Shown in pieces: positions 52,055-60,901 of a DNA stretch of 64,000 nt; the stretch's first letter is position 1; the number at the start of each line of letters is the position of its first letter. The stretch lies in contig JAVKMO010000013.1 of NCBI GenBank assembly GCA_031539345.1, positions 62,001-126,000 on the forward strand, read 5' to 3'. A model generated the notes under the pieces. That model ran no database searches, was not told the DNA's origin, and was given only the letters and a program-made list of their open reading frames with translations. Made by a program: the position numbers and the translations under genes. This stretch comes from JAVKMO01 sp031539345 (lineage in GTDB: Bacteria > Bacteroidota > Bacteroidia > Chitinophagales > Chitinophagaceae).

Positions 52055-53380
52055 ATGAATACATCTTCTCTCTCTTTTTTGTTTTTATTCTTTTTGTTTG
52101 TACGACCTGTCTTGTTCGCACAGCAAATTGACAGCATAAAGAATGAAAGACTTTCAATTCATGCACAAACGACTGTTGTTAATCAGTTCAAGCCATCGTT
52201 TAGTGTAAAATATACCGATGATAATAGTTTACAACAAGAGCAAGAAACCCAAACATCTATTACATCTACATTGTATTATGGACTAAGGCTTTGGAAAGGT
52301 GCAAGCGTATTTGCCAATTCAGAAATTGCAGGTGGGTCTGGCTTAAGCCAAGCACTCGGAATTGCAGCCGCAACAAATGGAGAAACATTTAGAGTTGGCG
52401 ATCATGCGCCTCAAATTTATCTTGCGAGGCTTTTTTACAAACAAGTTTTTGCATTCAACAGTCAGAAAACCTATCAAGCAAGCGATTTTAATCAATTAGA
52501 AGAATATGTTCCTAATGAATATTTGTCTTTTACAATAGGGAAAATAGGAGTGTCAGATTTTTTTGATAGAAATAAATTTAGCCATGACCCACGAACACAA
52601 TTTATGAGCTGGGCGTTAATGGATAATGGAGCTTGGGATTATCCAGCAAATACACGTGGTTACACCCCCAGTATTGTGTTAGAATATGTTTCTCCAAAAC
52701 ACGAACTTCGATATGTCTTTTCGCTTGTCCCTTTAACTGCAAATGGCAATGAAATGAATTGGGATATATCAAAAGCAGGTTCACACACACTCGAATACAC
52801 ACACCGACATCAACTTAAAAATCAAGATGGGGCTATTCGCTTTTTAGTTTTTTTTACGACCACAAATATGGGAAACTATCAAGCAAGTATTGCTTTAAAT
52901 TCAGTCAACCCAAGCATTCAAGACACACGAAGATATGGGCATACAAAATATGGTTTTGCAATCAATGCAGATCAAAGTATAACGAATAATTTGGGGTGTT
53001 TTTTTAGAGCAAGTTGGAATGATGGAAATAATGAAACGTGGACATTTACAGAAATAGACCATAGTGTAAGTACAGGACTTTCATTGGCAGGAAAACGCTG
53101 GAAAAGAGAAAATGATCATGTTGGTATTGCTTATGTGTCCTCAGGAATTTCTACATCTCATCGAGACTATTTAAAAGCTGGAGGAAAAGGTTTTATACTT
53201 GGTGATGGTAATCTGAATTATGCTTTAGAACATTTAGCAGAACTATACTATTCGGCAGAATTGATCAAAAATCAAATCTACTTAAGTGGAACATATCAAT
53301 GTGTACTCAATCCTGGTTACAACCTCGATAGACAAGGGCCAGTTCATGTTTTTTCAATTAGACTTCATGCTAGAATTTAA
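52055..53380 (+). CDS. OprB-like carbohydrate-porin-type outer-membrane protein
   Basis: This 441-residue protein has a signal peptide (ending near LFAQ) and a beta-barrel sequence. Parts resemble the carbohydrate-selective porin OprB family: SFTIGKIGVSDFFDRNKFSHDPRTQFMSWALMDNGAWDYPANTRGYTPSIVLEY, and GCFFRASWNDGNNETWTFTEIDHSVSTGLSLAGKRW. It is placed between adaptor and pump genes with gaps of 3 and 5 bases, so it belongs to the efflux operon. Its substrate is unknown; a role in metal or organic-anion passage is inferred only from position. Confidence 0.83.
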   Translation: MNTSSLSFLFLFFLFVRPVLFAQQIDSIKNERLSIHAQTTVVNQFKPSFSVKYTDDNSLQQEQETQTSITSTLYYGLRLWKGASVFANSEIAGGSGLSQALGIAAATNGETFRVGDHAPQIYLARLFYKQVFAFNSQKTYQASDFNQLEEYVPNEYLSFTIGKIGVSDFFDRNKFSHDPRTQFMSWALMDNGAWDYPANTRGYTPSIVLEYVSPKHELRYVFSLVPLTANGNEMNWDISKAGSHTLEYTHRHQLKNQDGAIRFLVFFTTTNMGNYQASIALNSVNPSIQDTRRYGHTKYGFAINADQSITNNLGCFFRASWNDGNNETWTFTEIDHSVSTGLSLAGKRWKRENDHVGIAYVSSGISTSHRDYLKAGGKGFILGDGNLNYALEHLAELYYSAELIKNQIYLSGTYQCVLNPGYNLDRQGPVHVFSIRLHARI

Positions 53381-53385
53381 AATCA

Positions 53386-56300
53386 ATGAATAAATTTATC
53401 AAAAATATCATCGCCTTTTCAATTAAAAACAAAGCGTTTACATTTTTTTGTATAGGCGTTTTAGTCATTTCAGGATTTGTGGCTTTTAAAAATATGCCTA
53501 TCGAAGCGTTCCCCGATGTAACGAATACGCAAATTATTATCGTAACAGAATGGAATGGAAGAAGTGCTGAAGAGATTGAACGCTTTGTAACTACGCCCAT
53601 TGAAATTTCAATGAATTCGGTGCAGAAAAAAACAAGCGTTCGTAGCATTACGATGTTTGGACTTTCTGTTATCAAAATCATTTTTGAAGACGGCGTAGAG
53701 GATTTTTTTGCCAGACAACAAGTCAATAATTTATTACGCAATGTGTCTTTACCAGACGATGTAGATCCAGATGTGCAACCTCCTTATGGACCAACAGGAG
53801 AAGTATTTCGATATACACTCAAAAGTTCAAAAAGAGATTCGCGAGATTTATTAACGATTCAAAATTGGGTTATCGACCGTCAGTTGCGCTCGGTCGCGGG
53901 TGTGGCAGATTTAGTTGCATTTGGCGGACAAGAAAAAACGTATGAAGTTAGCGTTGATCCGAACCGATTAGCAAAATATGATATTACACCTTTACAAGTA
54001 TTTGAAGCCGTTAATCAAAGTAATATCAATGTTGGTGGCGATGTGATTGAAAAAAATGGACAGGCTTATGTTGTTCGTGGAGTAGGGCTTCTGCAAAGCA
54101 TTTCGGATATTGAAAACATTATTATTGATGAAGCAGGTGGCAACCCTATTTTGGTAAAAAATGTTGCTGATGTATATGAAAGTTCTATGCCTCGTGTTGG
54201 GCAAGTTGGACTCAACGAAAATGATGATGCTGTAGAAGGTATTGTTGTCATGCGAAAAGGAGAAAACCCTCAAGAAGTGTTAGGAAGGATAAAAGAAAAA
54301 ATTGAAGAACTCAACGAACGCATTTTACCCCAAGATGTAAAAATGGAAACATTTTACGACCGTGACAATTTAATGCATTATACCACCACAACCGTTATGC
54401 ACAATATGTTTGAGGGCATCTTATTTGTAACCGTCATTGTGTTTTTGTTTATGGCAGATTGGAGAACTACGCTTACCGTTTCAATTGTCATTCCACTGTC
54501 ATTATTATTTGCTTTTTTATGCCTGAAATTAAAAGGCATGAGTGCCAATTTATTGTCCCTTGGAGCGGTTGATTTTGGTATTATTATAGACGGTGCAGTA
54601 GTGATGGTAGAGGGCATTTTTGTAACCCTTGATCACTTGGCTCACAAAAAAGGAATGGATGCTTTTAATCGATTATCAAAAGGTCAAATCATCAAAAAAA
54701 CCGGCACAGAAATGGGCAAAGCCATTTTCTTTTCTAAGCTCATTATCATCACCGCATTGTTGCCCATTTTTGCCTTTCAAAAAGTAGAAGGAAAAATGTT
54801 TTCTCCGCTTGCATATACATTAGGCTTTGCCTTGTTGGGGGCTTTGATATTTACGCTCACTTTAGTGCCCGTATTAAGTCATCTTTTACTCAACAAAAAC
54901 GTCAAAGAAAAGAACAATCCATTTGTCAATTTTTGGAATACAATTGTAGCAAAAGGCTTTGCGTGGACATTTAGAAATAAAAGAAAAACCATTATCGCTT
55001 CTATAGGTCTTATCATCTTAACATTTTTGTCTGCCCAATTTTTAGGTACAGAATTTTTACCTCAACTGAATGAAGGTGCACTGTGGGTAGAAGCAAAATT
55101 TCCTATGAGTCAAAGCCTATCAGAAACCGTAAAGAAAACCGCCATCTTGAGAAAAGAGTTACAACAATTTCCTGAAGTGAATGGCGTTTTGAGTCAAGTG
55201 GGTAGAAGCAATGACGGCACAGACCCAAGCGGGTTTTATTATGTACAAATGCAAGTCAACTTGAAACACAAAGACAATTGGAAACGAAAAATAACAATGG
55301 ATGATTTGGTTAGAGAAATGGACGATTCGCTCACTAAATATCAAGGGATTGGTTACAATTATTCACAACCAATTATAGATAATGTTGCTGAAAGTGTAGC
55401 GGGTATCAATGCGTCTAATGCTGTCAAAATATATGGTGATAATTTAGACGAGTTGGATAAAATCGCCAATAAAGTTATTAAACAAATTGAAAATGTAGAG
55501 GGTATAAAAGATGTAGGCATATTGCGAAATGTAGGACAACCAGAAGTGAGTGTTGTGCTTGATAGAGAACGCATGGCGGCTTATGGAGTAAAGGTAGCCG
55601 ATGCACAGGCAGTTTTAGAAATGGCGTTTGGCGGAAAAACAGCTACCCAAAAATTTGAAGGCGAACAAAAATTTGATATTAGAGTACGGTATCAGAACAA
55701 TTATAGAAAAGATGAAAAAGATATGAGCAGCCTCAAAGTACCGACTATTCATGGCTATAAAATTCCTTTAAAAGAAATTGCAACCATTAAAAAAATTACA
55801 GGTCCTGCTTTTATTTATAGAGACAATACAAAGCGTTTTATCGGCGTTAAATTTTCTGTACGAGACAGAGATTTAGGGAGTACGATTGCTGAAGCACAAA
55901 AAAATGTTGCAAGCATGATCAAACTTCCACAAGGTTATCGCATTGGTTGGACAGGTGAATTTGAAAATCAAGTCAGAGCCACAGGCACTTTAGGGCAAAT
56001 GGTGCCAATTAGTTTAGCAGGTATTTTTGTTCTTCTATTTATCTTATTCGGCAATATCAAAGACTCCCTTTTGGTTCTTACCAATGTTCCCTTTGCTATT
56101 ATTGGTGGCATTATGGCTTTGCATATTACAGGAACAAATTTTGGCATTTCTGGAGGCGTAGGTTTTATCGCCTTGTTTGGTATTTGTATTCAAAATGGTG
56201 TGATATTGATTTCTGCATTTCATAATAACTTAAAAGTAAATATGACGCTTAGTGAAACGATTATAGAAGCCGTAAAAGTACGAACACGCCCCGTTGTAAT

Positions 56301-56487
56301 GACGGCACTGATGGCCTCCATTGGCTTATTACCTGCGGCGATAAGTACAGGCATTGGGTCAGAGTCTCAGAAGCCTTTAGCGATTGTAATTATTGGAGGA
56401 TTGATAACAGCAACCGTTTTAACGCTTTTGGTGTTTCCCATCATCTTTTGGATATTCAATAAAAAAGAATACGAAACGATAGCGTAA
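53386..56487 (+). CDS. CusA/CzcA-family heavy-metal efflux RND pump
   Basis: This 1033-residue inner-membrane pump has the RND layout: one helix, a large periplasmic domain, six helices, a second periplasmic domain and five helices. Heavy-metal-efflux features include PIEAFPDVTNTQIIIVTEWNGRSAEEIERFVTTPIE and SLGAVDFGIIIDGAVVMVEG, whose acidic residues serve proton relay. NFGISGGVGFIALFGICIQNGVILIS and RTRPVVMTALMASIGLLPAA follow near the C-terminus. Whether it exports Cu/Ag or Co/Zn/Cd cannot be decided from the motifs I can see. It converges on the VOC gene with a 16-base gap. Confidence 0.95.
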   Translation: MNKFIKNIIAFSIKNKAFTFFCIGVLVISGFVAFKNMPIEAFPDVTNTQIIIVTEWNGRSAEEIERFVTTPIEISMNSVQKKTSVRSITMFGLSVIKIIFEDGVEDFFARQQVNNLLRNVSLPDDVDPDVQPPYGPTGEVFRYTLKSSKRDSRDLLTIQNWVIDRQLRSVAGVADLVAFGGQEKTYEVSVDPNRLAKYDITPLQVFEAVNQSNINVGGDVIEKNGQAYVVRGVGLLQSISDIENIIIDEAGGNPILVKNVADVYESSMPRVGQVGLNENDDAVEGIVVMRKGENPQEVLGRIKEKIEELNERILPQDVKMETFYDRDNLMHYTTTTVMHNMFEGILFVTVIVFLFMADWRTTLTVSIVIPLSLLFAFLCLKLKGMSANLLSLGAVDFGIIIDGAVVMVEGIFVTLDHLAHKKGMDAFNRLSKGQIIKKTGTEMGKAIFFSKLIIITALLPIFAFQKVEGKMFSPLAYTLGFALLGALIFTLTLVPVLSHLLLNKNVKEKNNPFVNFWNTIVAKGFAWTFRNKRKTIIASIGLIILTFLSAQFLGTEFLPQLNEGALWVEAKFPMSQSLSETVKKTAILRKELQQFPEVNGVLSQVGRSNDGTDPSGFYYVQMQVNLKHKDNWKRKITMDDLVREMDDSLTKYQGIGYNYSQPIIDNVAESVAGINASNAVKIYGDNLDELDKIANKVIKQIENVEGIKDVGILRNVGQPEVSVVLDRERMAAYGVKVADAQAVLEMAFGGKTATQKFEGEQKFDIRVRYQNNYRKDEKDMSSLKVPTIHGYKIPLKEIATIKKITGPAFIYRDNTKRFIGVKFSVRDRDLGSTIAEAQKNVASMIKLPQGYRIGWTGEFENQVRATGTLGQMVPISLAGIFVLLFILFGNIKDSLLVLTNVPFAIIGGIMALHITGTNFGISGGVGFIALFGICIQNGVILISAFHNNLKVNMTLSETIIEAVKVRTRPVVMTALMASIGLLPAAISTGIGSESQKPLAIVIIGGLITATVLTLLVFPIIFWIFNKKEYETIA

Positions 56488-56503
56488 ACCCTCATGAACA
56501 TTG

Positions 56504-56923
56504 TTATGATGGTTGATTTGGAGTAGTCGGAATTTTTGATGCATCCATAAAAAAGATTTCCCACGTGTGTCCGTCCAAATCTTCCAATGTTCTTTGTTGC
56601 ATAAAACCATAATCTCGCATTTCGCTTGGTTCTATTCCGCCTGCTTGTAAGCCTTTGTCCATCATTTCATGTATGTCTTCTATGCTATCAACGGAAAGAG
56701 AAAAAAGCCCAGCCAGTTTTGTTTTAGTTTCTGCAAGTGGCTTTGTTGCAAATGTTGCAAATTTTTCATGCGACAATAACATCACAAAAATATGTTCACT
56801 CCAAACCATACATTTTGCTGTATCATCAGAAAACTGTGGATTGTTTCTAAATCCAATTTGGGTATAAAATTCCATTGATTGCTGAACGTCTTTCACCGCA
56901 AGGTTGATAAAGATTTGCTTCAT
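56504..56923 (-). CDS. VOC-superfamily protein (glyoxalase/bleomycin-resistance type)
   Basis: This 139-residue protein has the paired beta-alpha-beta-beta-beta pattern of the vicinal-oxygen-chelate fold: FINLAVKDVQQSMEFYTQIGF in the first half and MMDKGLQAGGIEPSEM, RTLEDLDGHTWEIFFMD in the second. The DGHTWE segment provides a likely metal or substrate-binding Glu. The function is not predictable. The intergenic region upstream leads into the left inverted repeat flanking the TonB-receptor gene. Confidence 0.88.
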   Translation of the reverse strand: MKQIFINLAVKDVQQSMEFYTQIGFRNNPQFSDDTAKCMVWSEHIFVMLLSHEKFATFATKPLAETKTKLAGLFSLSVDSIEDIHEMMDKGLQAGGIEPSEMRDYGFMQQRTLEDLDGHTWEIFFMDASKIPTTPNQPS

Positions 56924-57024
56924 TTTTTTTGATTTTTTACAGCGTATTAAAAATTTTGATTTGGGTTATTCTGTTGATTGCATAAATGTTGGTTAGAATA
57001 GCCAATATTCAAATTGTGTACTTC

Positions 57025-57076
57025 TTCCTCTATTTTGCAAAACTCATATTACGTGCTGGCGTTTCGGATTCTTCTG
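57025..57076 (+). repeat. Left arm of imperfect inverted repeat flanking the TonB-receptor gene
   Basis: This arm contains TTCCTCTATTTTG (57025-57037), ATATTACGTG (57046-57055) and CGGATTCTTCTG (57065-57076). Each has a matching string in the same order on the opposite strand at 59583-59644: TTCCTCTGTTTTTG, ATATTGCGTG and GGGATTATGCTG. The arm ends 5 bases from the receptor's stop codon. The two arms differ by small indels. Confidence 0.6.
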
Positions 57077-57081
57077 TCTCA

Positions 57082-59490
57082 TTAAAATTTATAACTATAC
57101 CCAATTCTAATTACTTGCGTTTCGTAATAGTCGTTGCTTGTATAGTTAAAGCCTTCTCCCTTGATTTCTTTTTTGATTATCATTGTATTTAGCAAATCTA
57201 TTGCGCTAAAAAATAGTTCTCCTTTTTCTTTTTGAATTGCTTTTTTTAGTCCAATGTCTAATGAAAACCTTGATTTAATTTTTGCTTGTGGAATAATATC
57301 GGGTGCTAAATAAATTGTTGTTAATTGTACATCCATGTTTTTAGGAAAATGAAAAGTATTGTTCAATTTTATGTTTCCTGAATATATTTCTTGTTTGTCT
57401 GCTGAAAAAGTATGTGCAGTAGGATATTTGTTTTCAACAGTAAATGCATCAATTTGATTGCTGTATGCGTTGAGATTAATATTGAATGAATACAATGTAG
57501 AAATTTCTTGCGTTAAAACCATTTCAAATCCTGTGTTGTAACTTTTATTTACGTTTTGAAATGTTGCATAAATTAAATTACTTGGAGGAACAATGCTTGA
57601 AATTCGTGTAATTGTTCCATCAGCAAATCGGTGATAAATGGAGTTGTATAAACTTCCTTTTTCCCAACTTTTTTTATAGCCCAATTCTATCGAATTTGTA
57701 AATTGTGGTTGCAATCGTGGATTGCCAACTTTAATTATTTCGGCATCGTCATATTTAGGAAAAATACGAATATCAACTTCATTAGGTCGGTCAACTCTTC
57801 GGTTGTAGAAAATAGAAACTTTGTTATCGTCGTTAATTTTGTATGCAAAACGTAAATTAGGAAATGGCTGTGTGTAATCATAACCATCACTTTTATAAAC
57901 TATATGATTAGGATTAACATCATATTGAATTTTCACATACTCAATTCTTAAACCTAATTCGGCTTCCCATTTTTTATTTTCAAAAATGTAGTTTCCATAA
58001 ATAGCAGGTATTAATTCTTTGTAAGTTGCCCAACCACCTGCATTGGCATCTAAAACTGAATTTACACCTGGAATAAATTGCATATTTGTCGGTATATTTC
58101 TGTCACGAAGTTTTATGCCTGTTTCAATTCGTCCGTATTTAAGCGGTTTTATGTAGTCAAAATTAAAATCATAAACCTGCTCGTCTGACAATAATTTAAA
58201 AGCATCTGTTCCTGTCGAAGTTGGCAAATAATTGTCGTAAAAATATTTTTCATCCTCCCTGTGGAAAGTGTAATTAAAACCAACATTGAGCAAATGTCCC
58301 GCTTCTTTAAATTTGTGTTGATAGTTAGCAGTTGCCATTATGGTTGTTTTTAATTCATCTTCTAAAAACTGCCAAAGCCTTTTTCGTTGAGAAAAATCGC
58401 TATTAAAAAAGGGTTGGTCGCCTCGGTCAATAATTTTTTCACTGCCAAAAAGTCCTGAAATAGTCAATGAATTTTGGTCGTTAATTGTATAGTCAATTCC
58501 AGATTTCAATGTCGTAAAATGTGTATTTCTATTACGTTTTAATTGTGAATTGATGACTTCGCCATTGTCGTAATTTCTTGTTACAAATTCATTTTTGTTC
58601 AGCGTTTCTGTATATAAATAATCGCCTTGAAAAAAGACATTAACTTTGTTTTTTCTATAATTAAGTGAAACGCTTGGGTTGATTTTTGGCGTAAACGTAT
58701 ATTGTGGTCTTATGGTTGGTAAATTTTCTTTTCGCACCCACAGAGAACCTAGACCTGTTGTAAACCCCACCTTGCCATTAAAACCATCTTTTTTGTTTTT
58801 TTTGTAAATAATATTGATAATGCCTGCGTTTCCATTTGCATCATATTTGGCAGAAGGGTTGTTGATAATTTCAATTTTTTCAATGGCAGATGCAGCAATA
58901 TTGTCTAACCCTGTTTGGTTGCCAAAACCTGTCAATGCTGTTTGTTTTCCATCAATTAATACAATTACTTTATCGTTTCCACGAAGTAGTACTTTTCCAT
59001 CTTGTACTGTTACACTTGGCAAATTTTGCATTGCTTGTAACACAGAACCGCCGCCTTGACTAATATTGTCTTTCAAAGAAAATGTTTTCTTATCCATTTT
59101 CTCACTTATCTCAGTTGTTTTTCCTGTTACAACAACTTCTTGCAGTGATGTTGATTTTTCTTCTATCTCTATGCTTTTAATGTCAAGATATTCTGTTAGA
59201 TTACCAATAAACAGCGATTGTTCTGTTGTGTTGTAGCCGATATAAGAAACTTCTAAATAGTAGTTTCCAGATTTTATTTTTGATAGTGAAAATCGTCCTT
59301 CTTCATTGGTTACTGTTCCGTTTACAAAAGAGCTATCCTTATCGGTTTTCAAAACTACGTTTACAAAAGGCAAAACAGCTTTGTTGTTTTTGTTCTTTAT
59401 AATTCCAGAAACAGTTACGCTTGTTTGTGCATTTGAAATTGTAAATATTAAAAGCTGTAAAATTAAGGTTAGTAAATATTTTGTTCGCAT
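57082..59490 (-). CDS. TonB-dependent receptor, OMP_b-brl_3 type
   Basis: This 802-residue outer-membrane protein has a signal peptide (ending at SNAQ) and a carboxypeptidase-D-like regulatory domain (VSGIIKNKNNKAVLPFVNVVLKT, about residues 27-115). A TonB plug follows (VLQAMQNLPSVTVQDGKVLLRGNDKVIVLIDGKQTA, SAIEKIEIINNPSAKYDANGNAGIINI), then a beta barrel of about 540 residues ending in an aromatic residue (SYKF). There is no SusD partner, no anti-sigma factor and no transport gene beside it, so the substrate is unknown. The gene is enclosed tightly by imperfect inverted repeats (57025-57076 and 59583-59644). Confidence 0.93.
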   Translation of the reverse strand: MRTKYLLTLILQLLIFTISNAQTSVTVSGIIKNKNNKAVLPFVNVVLKTDKDSSFVNGTVTNEEGRFSLSKIKSGNYYLEVSYIGYNTTEQSLFIGNLTEYLDIKSIEIEEKSTSLQEVVVTGKTTEISEKMDKKTFSLKDNISQGGGSVLQAMQNLPSVTVQDGKVLLRGNDKVIVLIDGKQTALTGFGNQTGLDNIAASAIEKIEIINNPSAKYDANGNAGIINIIYKKNKKDGFNGKVGFTTGLGSLWVRKENLPTIRPQYTFTPKINPSVSLNYRKNKVNVFFQGDYLYTETLNKNEFVTRNYDNGEVINSQLKRNRNTHFTTLKSGIDYTINDQNSLTISGLFGSEKIIDRGDQPFFNSDFSQRKRLWQFLEDELKTTIMATANYQHKFKEAGHLLNVGFNYTFHREDEKYFYDNYLPTSTGTDAFKLLSDEQVYDFNFDYIKPLKYGRIETGIKLRDRNIPTNMQFIPGVNSVLDANAGGWATYKELIPAIYGNYIFENKKWEAELGLRIEYVKIQYDVNPNHIVYKSDGYDYTQPFPNLRFAYKINDDNKVSIFYNRRVDRPNEVDIRIFPKYDDAEIIKVGNPRLQPQFTNSIELGYKKSWEKGSLYNSIYHRFADGTITRISSIVPPSNLIYATFQNVNKSYNTGFEMVLTQEISTLYSFNINLNAYSNQIDAFTVENKYPTAHTFSADKQEIYSGNIKLNNTFHFPKNMDVQLTTIYLAPDIIPQAKIKSRFSLDIGLKKAIQKEKGELFFSAIDLLNTMIIKKEIKGEGFNYTSNDYYETQVIRIGYSYKF

Positions 59491-59582
59491 TACTAATTTA
59501 TTTAAAAATTATTGTCGGTATAGGTAGTCGTAATGTCGCTGTTCTTCCGCGATTGTGTTTGTTGGTGTTACTTGGTACGCTT
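59491..59582 (-). other. GC-richer leader between right inverted repeat and the receptor start
   Basis: About 90 bases between the right repeat arm and the receptor ATG look more GC-rich than the surrounding sequence and are open in all three minus-strand frames over most of their length. One frame gives an ATG-started 38-codon ORF (59498-59614), which I do not believe is a protein gene. It may carry the receptor's promoter or be part of a mobile boundary. Confidence 0.4.
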
Positions 59583-59644
59583 GCAGCATAATCCCAAAAT
59601 ACACGCAATATCATTATCTGTTATTTCTCACAAAAACAGAGGAA
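59583..59644 (-). repeat. Right arm of imperfect inverted repeat flanking the TonB-receptor gene
   Basis: Read on the minus strand, this arm contains TTCCTCTGTTTTTG, then ATATTGCGTG (plus-strand 59602-59611), then GGGATTATGCTG. These match the left arm's three strings in order, at roughly 11-12 of 13, 9 of 10 and 9 of 12 positions. It stops 5 bases from the end of the gamma-carbonic-anhydrase gene. Confidence 0.6.
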
Positions 59645-59649
59645 ACTTC

Positions 59650-60168
59650 TCACCCCTTAAACCAACTCGAGTAGAGCAAATAATTATTTGCAATCCGTTC
59701 AACTTCATTCGTAAATAATTCTTGCGAAAGGTCTTTGACTTTTTTTGCTGGAATGCCGCCATAAATTGTTCCTGATTCAACAATCGTATTTGCCAGTACA
59801 ACAGCACCTGCGGCAATAATTGTATTGCTATGAATAACGGCATTGTCCATAATAATAGCCCCCATACCCACAAGCACATTGTCATGAATAGTGCAACCGT
59901 GTACAATGGCACGATGACCAATAGAAACATTGTTGCCAATTGTCGTTCCGCAACGTTGATATGTGCCGTGTAAAATGGCACCGTCTTGAATATTGACTTT
60001 GTTGCCAATGCGAATAAAATTAACGTCTCCTCGTAAAACGCTTTGAAACCAAACGCTGCAATCATCACCCAACTGAACATCGCCAACAAGTGTTGCGTTT
60101 GGAGCAATGAAGCAATTGTTTTTCCATGATGGCATTTTTCCTTGTACAGGCAATATGAGTACTTCCAT
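59650..60168 (-). CDS. Gamma-carbonic-anhydrase-family protein
   Basis: This 172-residue left-handed beta-helix protein is made of hexapeptide repeats. The zinc-ligand histidines appear in QDGAILHG, VSIGHRAIVHGC and related turns. The closing segment IYGGIPAKKVKDLSQE is typical of the YrdA/gamma-CA group. Many members of this size have weak or unproven carbonic anhydrase activity. It follows psd by 7 bases and is the last gene of a probable five-gene transcript. Confidence 0.92.
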   Translation of the reverse strand: MEVLILPVQGKMPSWKNNCFIAPNATLVGDVQLGDDCSVWFQSVLRGDVNFIRIGNKVNIQDGAILHGTYQRCGTTIGNNVSIGHRAIVHGCTIHDNVLVGMGAIIMDNAVIHSNTIIAAGAVVLANTIVESGTIYGGIPAKKVKDLSQELFTNEVERIANNYLLYSSWFKG

Positions 60169-60175
60169 ATTTTAT

Positions 60176-60838
60176 TTACGGTTGTATTTCACCAATAACG
60201 GTTATGCCTCCTTGTACTTTTTCATTCATTTTAACATTGATTTTTGTGCCAAGGGGGAGTAATAAATCTACGCGTGAACCAAATTTAATAAAACCCATTT
60301 CTTCATTTTGAACGGCTTGTTCACCCACATGAGAGTAATTAACAATGCGACGAGCCAATGCCCCAGCAATCTGTTTTACTAAAATGTCAAATTTTCCTTT
60401 TTTTAAAACAACGCTGTGTCGCTCGTTTAAATCGGAAGATTTGGGATAAGATGCAATGAAATAATTACCGGGATGATATTTGCTGTAAATAATTTCTCCG
60501 TTAATTGGATAGCGTTGCACGTGTACGTTTAGCGGATTCATAAAAATAGAAACTTGAATACGCTTTGTTTTGAAATATTCATTGTCTATTTTTTCTTCTA
60601 TCACAACAATTTTTCCATCGGCAGGTGCGACAATTAAATTTTCTCCTTTTGTATGTACGCGGTGCGGTATTCTAAAAAACCAAATCACGATAAAAAAGCA
60701 AACTGTAACAACAATAACAAGAAACAAAGCAATGTTTGGAAACATTCTTTTAATGACATAAATATTGATGAGTTGTAAAGCCAGAAAAACAATTGTGCTA
60801 ATCAGAATTGTGGTAAAACCTTCTTTGTGTAAGTGCAT
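60176..60838 (-). CDS. psd: Phosphatidylserine decarboxylase (short type)
   Basis: Psd converts phosphatidylserine to phosphatidylethanolamine at the inner membrane. The 220-residue protein has two N-terminal membrane helices (about residues 8-28 and 33-52), VAPADGKIVVIEEK, SIFMNPLNVHVQRYPINGEI and the self-cleavage site GFIKFGSRVDLLLP, where the Ser of GS becomes the pyruvoyl group. The short type is normal in Bacteroidota. It lies between the AIM24-like and gamma-CA genes in one direction. Confidence 0.93.
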   Translation of the reverse strand: MHLHKEGFTTILISTIVFLALQLINIYVIKRMFPNIALFLVIVVTVCFFIVIWFFRIPHRVHTKGENLIVAPADGKIVVIEEKIDNEYFKTKRIQVSIFMNPLNVHVQRYPINGEIIYSKYHPGNYFIASYPKSSDLNERHSVVLKKGKFDILVKQIAGALARRIVNYSHVGEQAVQNEEMGFIKFGSRVDLLLPLGTKINVKMNEKVQGGITVIGEIQP

Positions 60839-60901
60839 ATTTTTTATTTTAAGTCAAGTGGGTAAGAATAGGAAATCTTTTGAGGTTTTAAAATAGGTTG
60901 C

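Noticed and set aside
59498..59614. 38-codon ORF upstream of the TonB receptor
   Set aside because: Other frames of the same segment are open as well, and the Arg/Thr/Pro-rich composition does not look like a Bacteroidota protein. I treat it as part of a non-coding border.
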